From: an uncultured bacterium | Lineage (GTDB): Bacteria; Desulfobacterota; WTBG01 | Direction of reading: 5' to 3' | Length of the DNA: 7,951 nt | Assembly (NCBI GenBank): GCA_938024025.1 | Contig: CALJBY010000148.1 | Span: 1 to 7,951 of the forward strand | Shown here: one piece after another, positions 1 through 6,440 of the stretch | How the letters are laid out: the number at the start of each line of letters is the position of its first letter | Numbering within the stretch: position 1 is the first letter of the stretch | Position numbers and translations under genes: made by a program | The notes under the pieces: model-generated | The model's database searches: none | What the model saw: the letters and a program-made list of their open reading frames with translations, nothing else | What the model was told of the DNA's origin: nothing

Positions 1-29
1 AATTTGTATGCAAAATTTGCATACAAATT
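1..29. promoter_or_regulatory. Perfect 29-bp dyad, probable transcription-factor operator
   Basis: The arms AATTTGTATGCAAA and TTTGCATACAAATT are exact reverse complements separated by one A. The right arm ends two bases before the -35 box of the promoter at 32-60, where an activator, or a repressor that hinders polymerase, would sit. The TGTATGCA/TGCATACA core resembles the dyads bound by GntR/FCD-type regulators, but that assignment is only a guess. The dyad starts at base 1 of the window, so it may extend further or serve a divergent gene outside it. It has no U-tract on the plus strand to suggest a terminator. Confidence 0.6.
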
Positions 30-31
30 GT

Positions 32-60
32 TTGACTTCTCTAAGCATATTTGATATATA
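32..60 (+). promoter_or_regulatory. sigma70-type promoter of the multiheme cytochrome gene
   Basis: A -35 box TTGACT (32-37) and a -10 box TATATA (55-60) are separated by 17 bases, close to the ideal housekeeping promoter. Transcription would start near 67, giving a leader of about 145 nt before the ATG at 213. The dyad at 1-29 lies directly upstream, which suggests regulated expression. Confidence 0.6.
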
Positions 61-140
61 CAACTACATGGAATAGCGACAAAAACAAACCAAGAATTAC
101 CAAAAGGAGAAATGTAAACGTATAAAAAATATGAACACAC

Positions 141-173
141 AATATCAAAAATACTGATATTCTTTGTTTTTTT
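141..173 (+). promoter_or_regulatory. AT-rich leader hairpin followed by a U-tract (possible attenuator)
   Basis: AATATCA (141-147) and TGATATT (155-161) form a 7-bp stem with a 7-nt loop, followed by a T-rich tract that includes seven T at 167-173. It lies inside the leader between promoter and start codon. The stem has almost no G-C pairs, so as a terminator it would be weak. A possible 8-codon ORF (131-157) overlaps it but has no ribosome site at a normal distance. It may equally be chance structure in AT-rich DNA. Confidence 0.25.
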
Positions 174-212
174 GTTTATCTTCTGAACATCTTAAGCAGA
201 AAGGAGTTTAAA

Positions 213-2999
213 ATGATCAGGCGTAGTATTGTTACAGTAGTGTGGGTAACACTTTTTCTGGTACTATCCTTCCCTCTCCAAGCCCAGGAATCCCCCCATG
301 ATGCTGCTAATGACGTAACGTGTACTGACTGTCACCGTATTACCTATGAAGGCGGCATGGTACACATTAACGTGCCACGGGGGGCTGAGCAGGAAACTAC
401 CTGCAAAACCTGTCACAATCCAGATGGCCAGGCATCGGGTATGAGCAGCGTAGGCAATCATGAAGTAAACGGTGGAAGCATACTTATTGACTGTACTACC
501 TGTCACAACCCACACGTCTCCGAGCAAAGTACTGATCCCCATACCGATATAACGGCTGACAATCTGAGTCTTATTCGCAGCACCATAGCAGAGAGCCGTG
601 TACCGGGCGTACTCAATCCGGTTATTTTCCAGGATCCATCACAACTGGTCTTTGCTGAAGGTGACCCCCCGTATAACGGAGTTTGCCAGGCCTGTCATAC
701 CCAAACAAACCATCACACCAACGATGATTCTGCTGCTCATGATCATGAATTCGACAATAACTGTCTATTCTGTCATGCACATGCAGAGGGATTCGGCCTA
801 AGTGCCGCAGCCTGCGGCTCATGTCACGGCAATCCCCCTGACACGGGAAACCATGAGATACATTTCGAAAGCGCTAATTACCACACCGGTAGGACCTTTG
901 AGTGGGATTGCGACACATGTCATGCGAACAACACGCATTTAGATAACAACGTAGATGTAGGACGTGGCTATACAATGGGAGGTGATCCCGACAATGGTTA
1001 CGGAACATGCACGAGTGCGTGCCATACGGGTGCTGTCTGGGGTGGCGGTTCACTCTACTGCAATGACTGTCACGGTCCCAACAGTAATTGTTCTGAGTGT
1101 CACCCTGGTATGCCCACTGTTAATACGCTTCCTGATGATGATCCCTCTTTTCCCATCCAGGTTGCCCCAACCCTTGTAGAGGAACCCGACATTGACTCTG
1201 AAACTGCAGTTGAAGTGACCCTTGAATGGGATCCGTTACCCCCCACATCCGGTGGGGAAACCCAGTACTATGCGGTGGTGAGTGTCAACGCTGATTTGAG
1301 CAGCCCGACAGCCACCCTTAACTGGACTGCGGGTGCAAGCTGGACGTTAACCCTTGATACCTCGCGGGCCTGGTACTGGAGAGTCAAAGCCCGTGATATA
1401 GCCAGGCCGGGTCTGGAGTCCGGCTGGTCGTCAGTAGACCTCTTTCAGATCAGCATACCCGGCACCCCCCTCGCACCGGTGCTTATACCTGAGCCCGATG
1501 TTGTTGATATAGTGGGGGCAACCACGCTTGACTGGAACCCTGTTTCTTTTTCTGATCCCGTTGAGTATTACGTTGAAGTGGACACTCACTCACTGTTCTC
1601 CTCACCGGATTTCACCTCGGACTGGATTTCTGCCACCAGCTGGTCTTTTACACCAGCATTCTATGCTCCCTACTGGTGGAGGGTAAAGACCAGGAATGCC
1701 CTCGATCACGCAATGGAATCCGCCTGGTCAATTGTGGACGAATTCAGAATATGGTCACCCAGCGGCAGCTGTCCGTTCCTCTATGTATGGGACGGTGAGG
1801 AGTTCGTCTTTCAATCCGATATGTACGGACCGGGAAAGCTGGGAACTCTTTCTTCCAGGGGTTACCTGAAACCTAATCCCCATGATTACTACATCCTGGA
1901 AACCAATCCGGTGGAGAAAGATGATCAGTACCAGATGCGCCTGGTGGAAGAGCGCTTTGAAACCGACTACATGGATGAACTAAAGCTCTACGTTATAGAT
2001 CTCCCCATGCATCGCAGGGTCTACGCAGAAAAACCCGGCTTTGGCGGGACACTTGAAGACCTCCAGGATGTACTCCATACTGCTTCCCAGATCATCCAAA
2101 GGCCACAGGAAATCACCCACGTCAATACCGGCCAGAATGTCTCCGATCTGGTAGTCAACTCCGACGGCAGTTACCTGGTGCTCAATAACGACAACAACAT
2201 TGATTTTACCTACCAGACCCTGGAACTCGACCTGGGAGATCTCTCCCAGGCATCTCAGATAAAGCTGATCATAGACGGCATGACTGTCTTCCCCAGCACC
2301 CCTGAAGGGGTAGACCGGGCTTCCCAGTTTGGCCCCCGGACCAAGCTTGAAGTGCTCAATGGAAATGGTGAGTGGGTTTCAGTTCCAAAAACGACTGCTG
2401 AACTACCCAAGCTCCCTGAATTCAAGCGGGTCTTTGCTCTTGACATCTCGGACATCTTTTTAACTGATGTATACAAAGTGCGTTTGACCTTCTTGTTTAA
2501 GACTTACGTTGACGCCATCCACTTTGATACAACACAAAACCTGGCACTCACCCTCACTGAAGTACCACTCCTGTCAGCTGAACTGCGCTCTTATGGCCTG
2601 AGTGACAATGAACCAATTTTTGACGATATTTACAACTACCTCTACAGGATGATTGATCCCAATCACTATCACAATTACTTTCCCGGTGACTACACCCGTT
2701 ACGGTGACGTAGCCCCGCTTCTTTCCGAGACAGAAGACTACTTTGTCATCTACGGACAGGGTGATGAACTTGACCTCAGGTTTGATCTGGCTGGTCCCCA
2801 GCCGGCAGGAACGTACAGGGCATTCCTGCTGTACACCAATGGTTATTACAAGGATGAAAAGGTAGCAGTCCCGCACACGGTGGAGCCCCTGCCCTTTAAG
2901 GACATGAGTAACTTCCCCTATGATCCGGCAGTGGAAAACTACCCGGATGATCCGGCACACAACCAGTACCGCGCGGAATACAACACCCGCATCGAGTAA
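213..2999 (+). CDS. Secreted decaheme-type c cytochrome with two FN3-like repeats and a C-terminal domain of unknown function
   Basis: The protein has 928 residues. AAGGAG (201-206) lies six bases before the ATG. Residues 1-24 form a signal peptide (basic MIRR, hydrophobic core, likely cut after LQA). Nine CxxCH heme motifs start at C37, C64, C94, C158, C184, C201, C233, C283 and C293, and a CxxxCH variant lies at 266-271. The stretch from C201 (CGSCHGNPP, spaced His, CxxCH, then CxxxCH, Trp and CxxCHG) matches the layout of Geobacter-type multiheme proteins (TIGR01904-like). Residues 318-415 and about 421-513 are two related fibronectin-III-like units. Residues 519-928 start with CPFLYVWDGEEFVF and form a mostly beta domain I cannot name. 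No C-terminal anchor is visible, so the protein is periplasmic or extracellular. Electron transfer is inferred from the heme motifs; substrate and partners are unknown. The gene appears monocistronic. Confidence 0.9.
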   Translation: MIRRSIVTVVWVTLFLVLSFPLQAQESPHDAANDVTCTDCHRITYEGGMVHINVPRGAEQETTCKTCHNPDGQASGMSSVGNHEVNGGSILIDCTTCHNPHVSEQSTDPHTDITADNLSLIRSTIAESRVPGVLNPVIFQDPSQLVFAEGDPPYNGVCQACHTQTNHHTNDDSAAHDHEFDNNCLFCHAHAEGFGLSAAACGSCHGNPPDTGNHEIHFESANYHTGRTFEWDCDTCHANNTHLDNNVDVGRGYTMGGDPDNGYGTCTSACHTGAVWGGGSLYCNDCHGPNSNCSECHPGMPTVNTLPDDDPSFPIQVAPTLVEEPDIDSETAVEVTLEWDPLPPTSGGETQYYAVVSVNADLSSPTATLNWTAGASWTLTLDTSRAWYWRVKARDIARPGLESGWSSVDLFQISIPGTPLAPVLIPEPDVVDIVGATTLDWNPVSFSDPVEYYVEVDTHSLFSSPDFTSDWISATSWSFTPAFYAPYWWRVKTRNALDHAMESAWSIVDEFRIWSPSGSCPFLYVWDGEEFVFQSDMYGPGKLGTLSSRGYLKPNPHDYYILETNPVEKDDQYQMRLVEERFETDYMDELKLYVIDLPMHRRVYAEKPGFGGTLEDLQDVLHTASQIIQRPQEITHVNTGQNVSDLVVNSDGSYLVLNNDNNIDFTYQTLELDLGDLSQASQIKLIIDGMTVFPSTPEGVDRASQFGPRTKLEVLNGNGEWVSVPKTTAELPKLPEFKRVFALDISDIFLTDVYKVRLTFLFKTYVDAIHFDTTQNLALTLTEVPLLSAELRSYGLSDNEPIFDDIYNYLYRMIDPNHYHNYFPGDYTRYGDVAPLLSETEDYFVIYGQGDELDLRFDLAGPQPAGTYRAFLLYTNGYYKDEKVAVPHTVEPLPFKDMSNFPYDPAVENYPDDPAHNQYRAEYNTRIE
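1164..1751 (+). repeat. Tandem fibronectin-III-like repeats within the cytochrome
   Basis: Two units of about 95 residues share the order AP-x-L-x-x-EPD, a TLEWDP/TLDWNP strand, a YY-x-V strand, a LFSSPDF/DLSSPTA turn, SWT/SWSF, a YWRVKAR/WWRVKTR strand and an E-S-x-W-S end. This is the usual look of FN3-type repeats that act as spacers or binding modules in exported proteins. They link the heme region to the C-terminal domain. Confidence 0.7.
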
Positions 3000-3041
3000 G
3001 TGCCGAGCCTCTTGCCTGACGCTTTCAGCAAAAGATTACGA

Positions 3042-3081
3042 AAGCCCCTCAGTTATGACCACTGAGGGGCTTCGATTTTTT
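3042..3081 (+). terminator. Intrinsic terminator of the cytochrome gene
   Basis: AAGCCCCTCAGT (3042-3053) pairs perfectly over 12 bp with ACTGAGGGGCTT (3061-3072) around a 7-nt loop, followed by CGA and six T (3076-3081). It lies 42 bases after the stop codon and separates this transcript from the next plus-strand gene. Confidence 0.9.
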
Positions 3082-3142
3082 CCCTTGTGTCAGCAGGCAG
3101 GAATCCCACGAGTGAGAAACACCTGCGCTATTAGAATGCGCC

Positions 3143-3172
3143 TTGACTTGGAAAAGTAGTGTATGCTACTTT
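3143..3172 (+). promoter_or_regulatory. Predicted promoter of the 233-residue secreted protein, overlapped by a dyad
   Basis: TTGACT (3143-3148) and TACTTT (3167-3172) are 18 bases apart, and TGC just before the latter makes it an extended -10. A perfect inverted repeat, AAAGTAG (3153-3159) and CTACTTT (3166-3172) around six bases, covers the spacer and the -10 box, as a repressor operator would. The predicted leader is about 90 nt. Both elements are read from sequence only. Confidence 0.45.
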
Positions 3173-3268
3173 ATCCTATATGCTGAAAAGCAGTTCAGTG
3201 AAGTCTGGGTTAAATATAGACCCGTGTACTACAAGAAAACGTTGTTACCTTTAAGGAGAGTCGGAGTT

Positions 3269-3970
3269 ATGCAAGAACGTCAAGCCAGGAAGATGATTAC
3301 CGGAGGAATACTGTCTCTTTTTTTATTTTTCTCCCTTTGCATGGACCTATCCGGGGCTGCACAAGCACAGGGCACCATGGTAAAGGTTGAGCCGTACCGT
3401 TTTAATGATGTTCTCAATGATTTTCTGAGTACCTTTCAAAACAACTTTCCAAAAAAGCCGCCATCTCCTCCCGAAAAAGAAGAATTCGAAACTACCCGTG
3501 AATATAAAGCACGAAGGAGCACGTGGGAAAAGGGGTACGAAAAAGCAGTTGCAGATTATAGGAAAAAATTTTCAAAAACAGTTCCTGTTTTTGAACTCCA
3601 TGACCTGGAGTTTATCTTTGGCAGATATAATGCAGATAAGGGATGTTTCAGCAAGATCACATCATCACGCTTTAACGCCGTTGATGTAAACCCCGTCTGT
3701 AAAGGTCATCAGATAGATGCGTCCTGTCGTTTAGGACCAATGGACAGGTTTACAGAAATTATCATTAAGAACATCTGCATACAAAGAGAAAAGGCAAAAG
3801 CACTGAAAGCTATCACCTCTCAATTAAGAATGCGCGTGGGATTCAAGCCCATTCCTCCCTTCCCAAAAGATGCCCACGAAAAACTAACATTTCATTTTCA
3901 CCATGTATCCATCTATGATACGACAACCGGCAAAACGCTTTTAACCTTAACTAATCAACCGTTAAGATGA
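3269..3970 (+). CDS. Exported protein of unknown function with a FETTREYKAR motif
   Basis: The protein has 233 residues from the ATG at 3269. AAGGAG (3253-3258) lies ten bases upstream. A TTG at 3143 would extend the frame by 42 residues, but it coincides with the predicted -35 box and would bury the signal peptide. Residues 1-33 form a signal peptide (basic start, hydrophobic ILSLFLFFSL, likely cut after AQA). The mature part has a proline-rich stretch (PKKPPSPPEK, 61-70), then a charged, probably helical segment containing EEFETTREYKAR and W86. Four cysteines (126, 144, 153, 170) could form two disulfides. FET-x-x-E-Y/F-x-x-R motifs recur in uncharacterised bacterial secreted proteins, and I know of no function for them. 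No membrane segment, lipobox or heme motif is seen. It lies convergent to the fluoride genes and has its own promoter. Confidence 0.75.
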   Translation: MQERQARKMITGGILSLFLFFSLCMDLSGAAQAQGTMVKVEPYRFNDVLNDFLSTFQNNFPKKPPSPPEKEEFETTREYKARRSTWEKGYEKAVADYRKKFSKTVPVFELHDLEFIFGRYNADKGCFSKITSSRFNAVDVNPVCKGHQIDASCRLGPMDRFTEIIIKNICIQREKAKALKAITSQLRMRVGFKPIPPFPKDAHEKLTFHFHHVSIYDTTTGKTLLTLTNQPLR

Positions 3971-3987
3971 ATAAAGCACGTAGATTA

Positions 3988-4030
3988 GGGGACGTTCATG
4001 AAATATTAACTTTTTAGAAACAGAAGACAG
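3988..4030. repeat. REP-like intergenic repeat fragment (GGGGACGTTC type)
   Basis: Just after the secreted-protein gene, GGGGACGTTC is followed by an AT-rich stretch and GAAGACAG (4023-4030). GGGGACG recurs at 7720-7726, and GAAGACAG recurs at 4082-4089. GGGGACG boxes followed by AT-rich DNA resemble the ends of REP-like elements mobilised by REP-type (RAYT) transposases. No matching opposite end is visible, so this looks like a remnant interrupted by, or next to, the element at 4048-4190. Confidence 0.35.
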
Positions 4031-4047
4031 AATTCGTGACGGATGAA

Positions 4048-4190
4048 GGGGTCAGCCCTCGAAAGTAGAATTTTACTGGAAGAAGACAGGTCTTGAGTCT
4101 TGACGAATAAGGCAGAGATATAGTGTGGTCTGTGGGCAGTAATAGCTGGGTAAAGTGAGTGGTTATTTTCTATTTTCGAGGGCTGACCCC
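4048..4190. mobile_element. 143-bp MITE/REP-like element bounded by 23-bp inverted repeats
   Basis: The left arm (4048-4070) begins GGGGTCAGCCCTCGAAA and the right arm (4168-4190) is its reverse complement over all 23 bp except one G-T wobble (4065 with 4173). Pairing stops sharply on both sides. The 97-bp interior has no credible gene. It sits between two convergent genes, and its right arm ends two bases from the DUF190 stop codon. Terminal inverted repeats, small size, no coding capacity and intergenic position suggest a non-autonomous element of the REP/RAYT or MITE kind. No target-site duplication is obvious. As RNA it would fold into a long hairpin and could end transcription from either side. 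Confidence 0.6.
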
Positions 4191-4192
4191 CA

Positions 4193-4531
4193 TTATTGTT
4201 CTTTGCGTCTGTATTTGACAACCTTCACCCGTTCCATGGTAATAAGACCTTCTTCTACCGTCTCATCCAGAAAAGGCATCAAACTGTTCAGTTTTTCCTC
4301 TGTATCAACAAGCTCAACAATAATGGGCAGGTCCTCGGAAAGCCGCACTATTTTTGACGTATGAATACGGCTGCCGGCACCAAAACCCATGGTCCCGTGA
4401 ATCACCGTCGCTCCGGCAAGGTTCAACTCCCGCGCCTTCAATACAATCTGTTCATACAATGGCTTTCCCTTAAAAGAGTCTGACTCGCCTATAAATATTC
4501 TCAATAACATACCTTCCTCGGGTAGTTTCAT
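4193..4531 (-). CDS. DUF190 family PII-like protein, partner of the fluoride channel
   Basis: The 112-residue protein has the full DUF190 pattern: LLRIFIGESDSFKGKPLYEQIV (residues 9-30, read as a strand then a helix), GATVIHGTMGFGAGSRIHTS (40-59), LPIIVELVD (68-76) and a final hydrophobic strand with basic tail. The family has a GlnB/PII-like fold, usually trimeric, and is often encoded next to crcB; a role in modulating the channel is presumed, not proven. AGGAGG (4536-4541) overlaps the TAG stop of crcB and lies four bases before this ATG, so the two genes are probably translationally coupled. The gene ends directly at the inverted-repeat element, which may serve as the operon's 3' end. Confidence 0.88.
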   Translation of the reverse strand: MKLPEEGMLLRIFIGESDSFKGKPLYEQIVLKARELNLAGATVIHGTMGFGAGSRIHTSKIVRLSEDLPIIVELVDTEEKLNSLMPFLDETVEEGLITMERVKVVKYRRKEQ

Positions 4532-4539
4532 TATCCCTC

Positions 4540-4929
4540 CTATTTAAAATACTGTACTATGCGCTCTGATAGTATAACACCTGAGAAGACGAGCACAATA
4601 CCCAGGAGATTGCTCAGCAGGATGTTTCCCAATGCGAGATAGTATTCTCCTTCCCGCATAAGGTGAAATGTCTCCAGCATATAGGTTGAAAAGGTGGTAA
4701 AGCCCCCTAGAATACCAATAAACATAAAGGTTTTAAGCTGGGGTGGAAGGTACGTGTACTCTGCAAGGGCCCAGAGCAGCCCGGCAAAAAAAGAACCGAT
4801 CAGGTTCACTGCCAGTGTTCCCCAGGGGTACATGCTCACCATATAGTTTTGCACAACACCCGCTACACCATAGCGCAGCACTGCTCCGATGGCACCTCCA
4901 GCCGCAATCGAGATCAGTTTGTACATCAT
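4540..4929 (-). CDS. crcB: Fluoride channel/exporter CrcB (FluC)
   Basis: The protein has 129 residues, normal for FluC subunits, which form antiparallel homodimers in the inner membrane and let fluoride leave the cell. Visible signatures are GGAIGAVLRYG (11-21), N42 in the AVNLIGSFFAG helix and GGFTTFSTY (75-83), which carries the F77/F80 phenylalanines and TTFS turn that line the pore and its Na+ site. Four hydrophobic segments lie at about 3-22, 36-56, 66-87 and 98-120. GGGGAG (4935-4940) lies five bases before the first of two adjacent ATG codons; the second start (4926) is also possible. It is the first gene of a two-gene operon with DUF190. Confidence 0.93.
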   Translation of the reverse strand: MMYKLISIAAGGAIGAVLRYGVAGVVQNYMVSMYPWGTLAVNLIGSFFAGLLWALAEYTYLPPQLKTFMFIGILGGFTTFSTYMLETFHLMREGEYYLALGNILLSNLLGIVLVFSGVILSERIVQYFK

Positions 4930-4966
4930 TGGTGCTCCCCTATCAGCAAGAACGTTTTTTCAAAAA

Positions 4967-4995
4967 AGCATAGGAAAAGCTCATGTAGCTATCAA
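4967..4995 (-). promoter_or_regulatory. sigma70-type promoter of crcB-DUF190
   Basis: On the minus strand, TTGATA (4990-4995) and TATGCT (4967-4972) are separated by 17 bases. Transcription would begin near 4960, leaving a leader of only about 30 nt before crcB. That is too short to hold a fluoride riboswitch (about 50 nt or more), and its conserved 5' part is not seen either. Confidence 0.45.
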
Positions 4996-5041
4996 TCCCG
5001 GTGAAACCAGTAGTCTGAAAGAAAACTGCGTTAGTTCTTAA

Positions 5042-5058
5042 GCGAATCGTGGATTCAC
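5042..5058 (-). other. Small hairpin downstream of the ahcY terminator
   Basis: On the minus strand GTGAATC and GATTCGC form a 7-bp stem, including one G-U wobble, around a CAC loop. On the plus strand that wobble becomes a C-A mismatch, which hints that the RNA of interest is minus-strand. No U-tract follows. It may insulate the crcB promoter or be a leftover of read-through control; the role is unknown. Confidence 0.25.
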
Positions 5059-5060
5059 GG

Positions 5061-5095
5061 AAAAGGAAAAGAGCCGGGAGTTTCCCAGCTCTTTT
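5061..5095 (-). terminator. Intrinsic terminator of the metK-ahcY operon
   Basis: On the minus strand AAAAGAGCTGGGA (5095-5083) pairs with TCCCGGCTCTTTT (5079-5067) over 13 bp, with one U-G wobble and an AAC loop, followed by CCTTTTCC. On the plus strand the wobble is a C-A mismatch, so the hairpin is best formed by minus-strand RNA. It starts about 60 bases past the ahcY stop. Confidence 0.85.
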
Positions 5096-5155
5096 GTCTT
5101 TTTGCAATCAATGGTGCAGGTATCCGATGCAGCATAGATAAAGCGGCTGTAACCC

Positions 5156-6412
5156 CTAGGTCCCTGCTTCCCAGGAAGATAAGTATTCTTTTTGTTCCTT
5201 TGTCAGGGTATCAATTTTAACACCCATCGCTTTGAGTTTCAGCCTTGCTATCATTTCATCTATGGCAGCAGGTACCGGATACACCTTGTTCTCTAAGCGC
5301 TTTCCTTTCTTTACAAGGTGTTCGGCAGAAAGCGCCTGATTTGCGAAGCTCATATCCATCACACTTGAGGGATGTCCTTCAGCAGCAGAAAGATTAATAA
5401 GACGTCCCTCAGCAAGCACGTAAATCTTTTTACCACCTTTCAAGGTGTGCTCCACAACAAACTCTCTGATGGTTCTCTTGCTCCTGGTTACTGTTTCCAG
5501 GGCCTTGAGATTGAGTTCCACATTAAAGTGACCTGAATTAGAGACTATGGCTCCATTTTTCATGGCAAGGAAGTGCTTCTTATCAATGACATGAATGTCA
5601 CCGGTGACGGTACAGAAGAAATCCCCAATCTTTGAGGCCTCTGCCAGGGGCATTACTCTGAAGCCATCCATGGTTGCCTCAAGCGCTTTAAGATGGTCTA
5701 CTTCGATCACAATAACACTGGCCCCCATACCTTTGGCCCTCATGGCCAGTCCCCGGCCACACCAGCCATAACCACACACCACAAAGGTACTCCCTGCAAT
5801 GAGCCTGTTGGTTGCCCGGGTAATTCCATCGATGGTGCTCTGACCGGTGCCGTAGCGGTTATCAAAGAGATGTTTGGTATAGGCATCATTCACCGATATT
5901 ACGGGGAAGCGCAAAACCTTTTTCAGGGCCATATCACGAAGCCTGATAACACCGGTGGTTGTCTCCTCGGTTCCGCCGATCACATCTTTTATTAACTGTG
6001 GCCTTTTAGCGTGGATCGTAGAAACCAGATCGGCCCCGTCATCCATGGTAACGTGGGGCTTGATATCAAGGGCTGCATTGATGTGATCATAGTAGGTCTT
6101 GCGATTCTCTCCCCTGATGGAGAAGACAGAAATCTTGTGGTATTTTACCAGGGCTGCCGCTACATCATCCTGGGTGCTGAGGGGGTTTGATGCACACAGT
6201 GCCAGTTCTGCTCCTCCTGCCTTCAAGGTTTCCATCAGGCTGGCCGTCTCAGTGGTGACGTGCAAGCAAGCTGCCAGTCTGAGGCCCTTCAGCGGCTTCT
6301 CCCGCTGAAACCGTGCCTTCACCTGGTTTAAAACAGGCATACTCTGATTGGCCCACTCGATACGCAACATTCCCTTTTTTGCAAGACCACTATCTTTAAT
6401 ATGGTGTTTCAT
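5156..6412 (-). CDS. ahcY: S-adenosylhomocysteinase (adenosylhomocysteine hydrolase), short form
   Basis: The enzyme splits S-adenosylhomocysteine into adenosine and homocysteine with bound NAD, relieving product inhibition of methyltransferases in the cytosol. Visible landmarks are HVTTETA (51-57), NPLSTQDD (76-83), DDGADL (124-129), GGTEETTTG (146-154) with the catalytic Glu, K180 and D184-N185 in [16 protein letters not shown] (188-196), the NAD loop GYGWCGRG (214-221) with an acidic residue (E237) at the end of the next strand, NSGHFNVE (292-299) and AEGHPS (344-349). At 418 residues, ending [15 protein letters not shown], it belongs to the shorter archaeal/Thermotoga-like class and lacks the KPDHYRY tail of the long form. 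AAGGAG (6419-6424) lies six bases before the ATG; an ATG four bases upstream is out of frame. It follows metK by 28 bases in one operon. Some members of the short class prefer S-inosylhomocysteine, so the exact substrate is not certain. Confidence 0.93.
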   Translation of the reverse strand: MKHHIKDSGLAKKGMLRIEWANQSMPVLNQVKARFQREKPLKGLRLAACLHVTTETASLMETLKAGGAELALCASNPLSTQDDVAAALVKYHKISVFSIRGENRKTYYDHINAALDIKPHVTMDDGADLVSTIHAKRPQLIKDVIGGTEETTTGVIRLRDMALKKVLRFPVISVNDAYTKHLFDNRYGTGQSTIDGITRATNRLIAGSTFVVCGYGWCGRGLAMRAKGMGASVIVIEVDHLKALEATMDGFRVMPLAEASKIGDFFCTVTGDIHVIDKKHFLAMKNGAIVSNSGHFNVELNLKALETVTRSKRTIREFVVEHTLKGGKKIYVLAEGRLINLSAAEGHPSSVMDMSFANQALSAEHLVKKGKRLENKVYPVPAAIDEMIARLKLKAMGVKIDTLTKEQKEYLSSWEAGT

Positions 6413-6440
6413 TCATTTCTCCTTCACGTATTTGAGTCGT

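Noticed and set aside
2574..2960. 128-residue minus-strand frame inside the cytochrome C-terminal domain
   Set aside because: It is antisense to a long continuous coding frame and lacks recognisable domains or a ribosome-binding site; chance open frame.
3143..3268. TTG start at 3143 extending the secreted protein to 275 residues
   Set aside because: It overlaps the predicted -35 box, has no ribosome site, and would place 42 extra residues before a good signal peptide. The ATG at 3269 has AAGGAG upstream.
4006..4221. 71-residue minus-strand frame across the inverted-repeat element
   Set aside because: Its start lies inside the DUF190 3' end in another frame, and the sequence through the repeat arms has no protein-like pattern.
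4930..4990. Possible fluoride riboswitch before crcB (GCTGATAGG on the minus strand recalls its 3' segment)
   Set aside because: The conserved GG-x-GATG 5' part and pseudoknot partners are not present, and the predicted transcript start leaves only about 30 nt.
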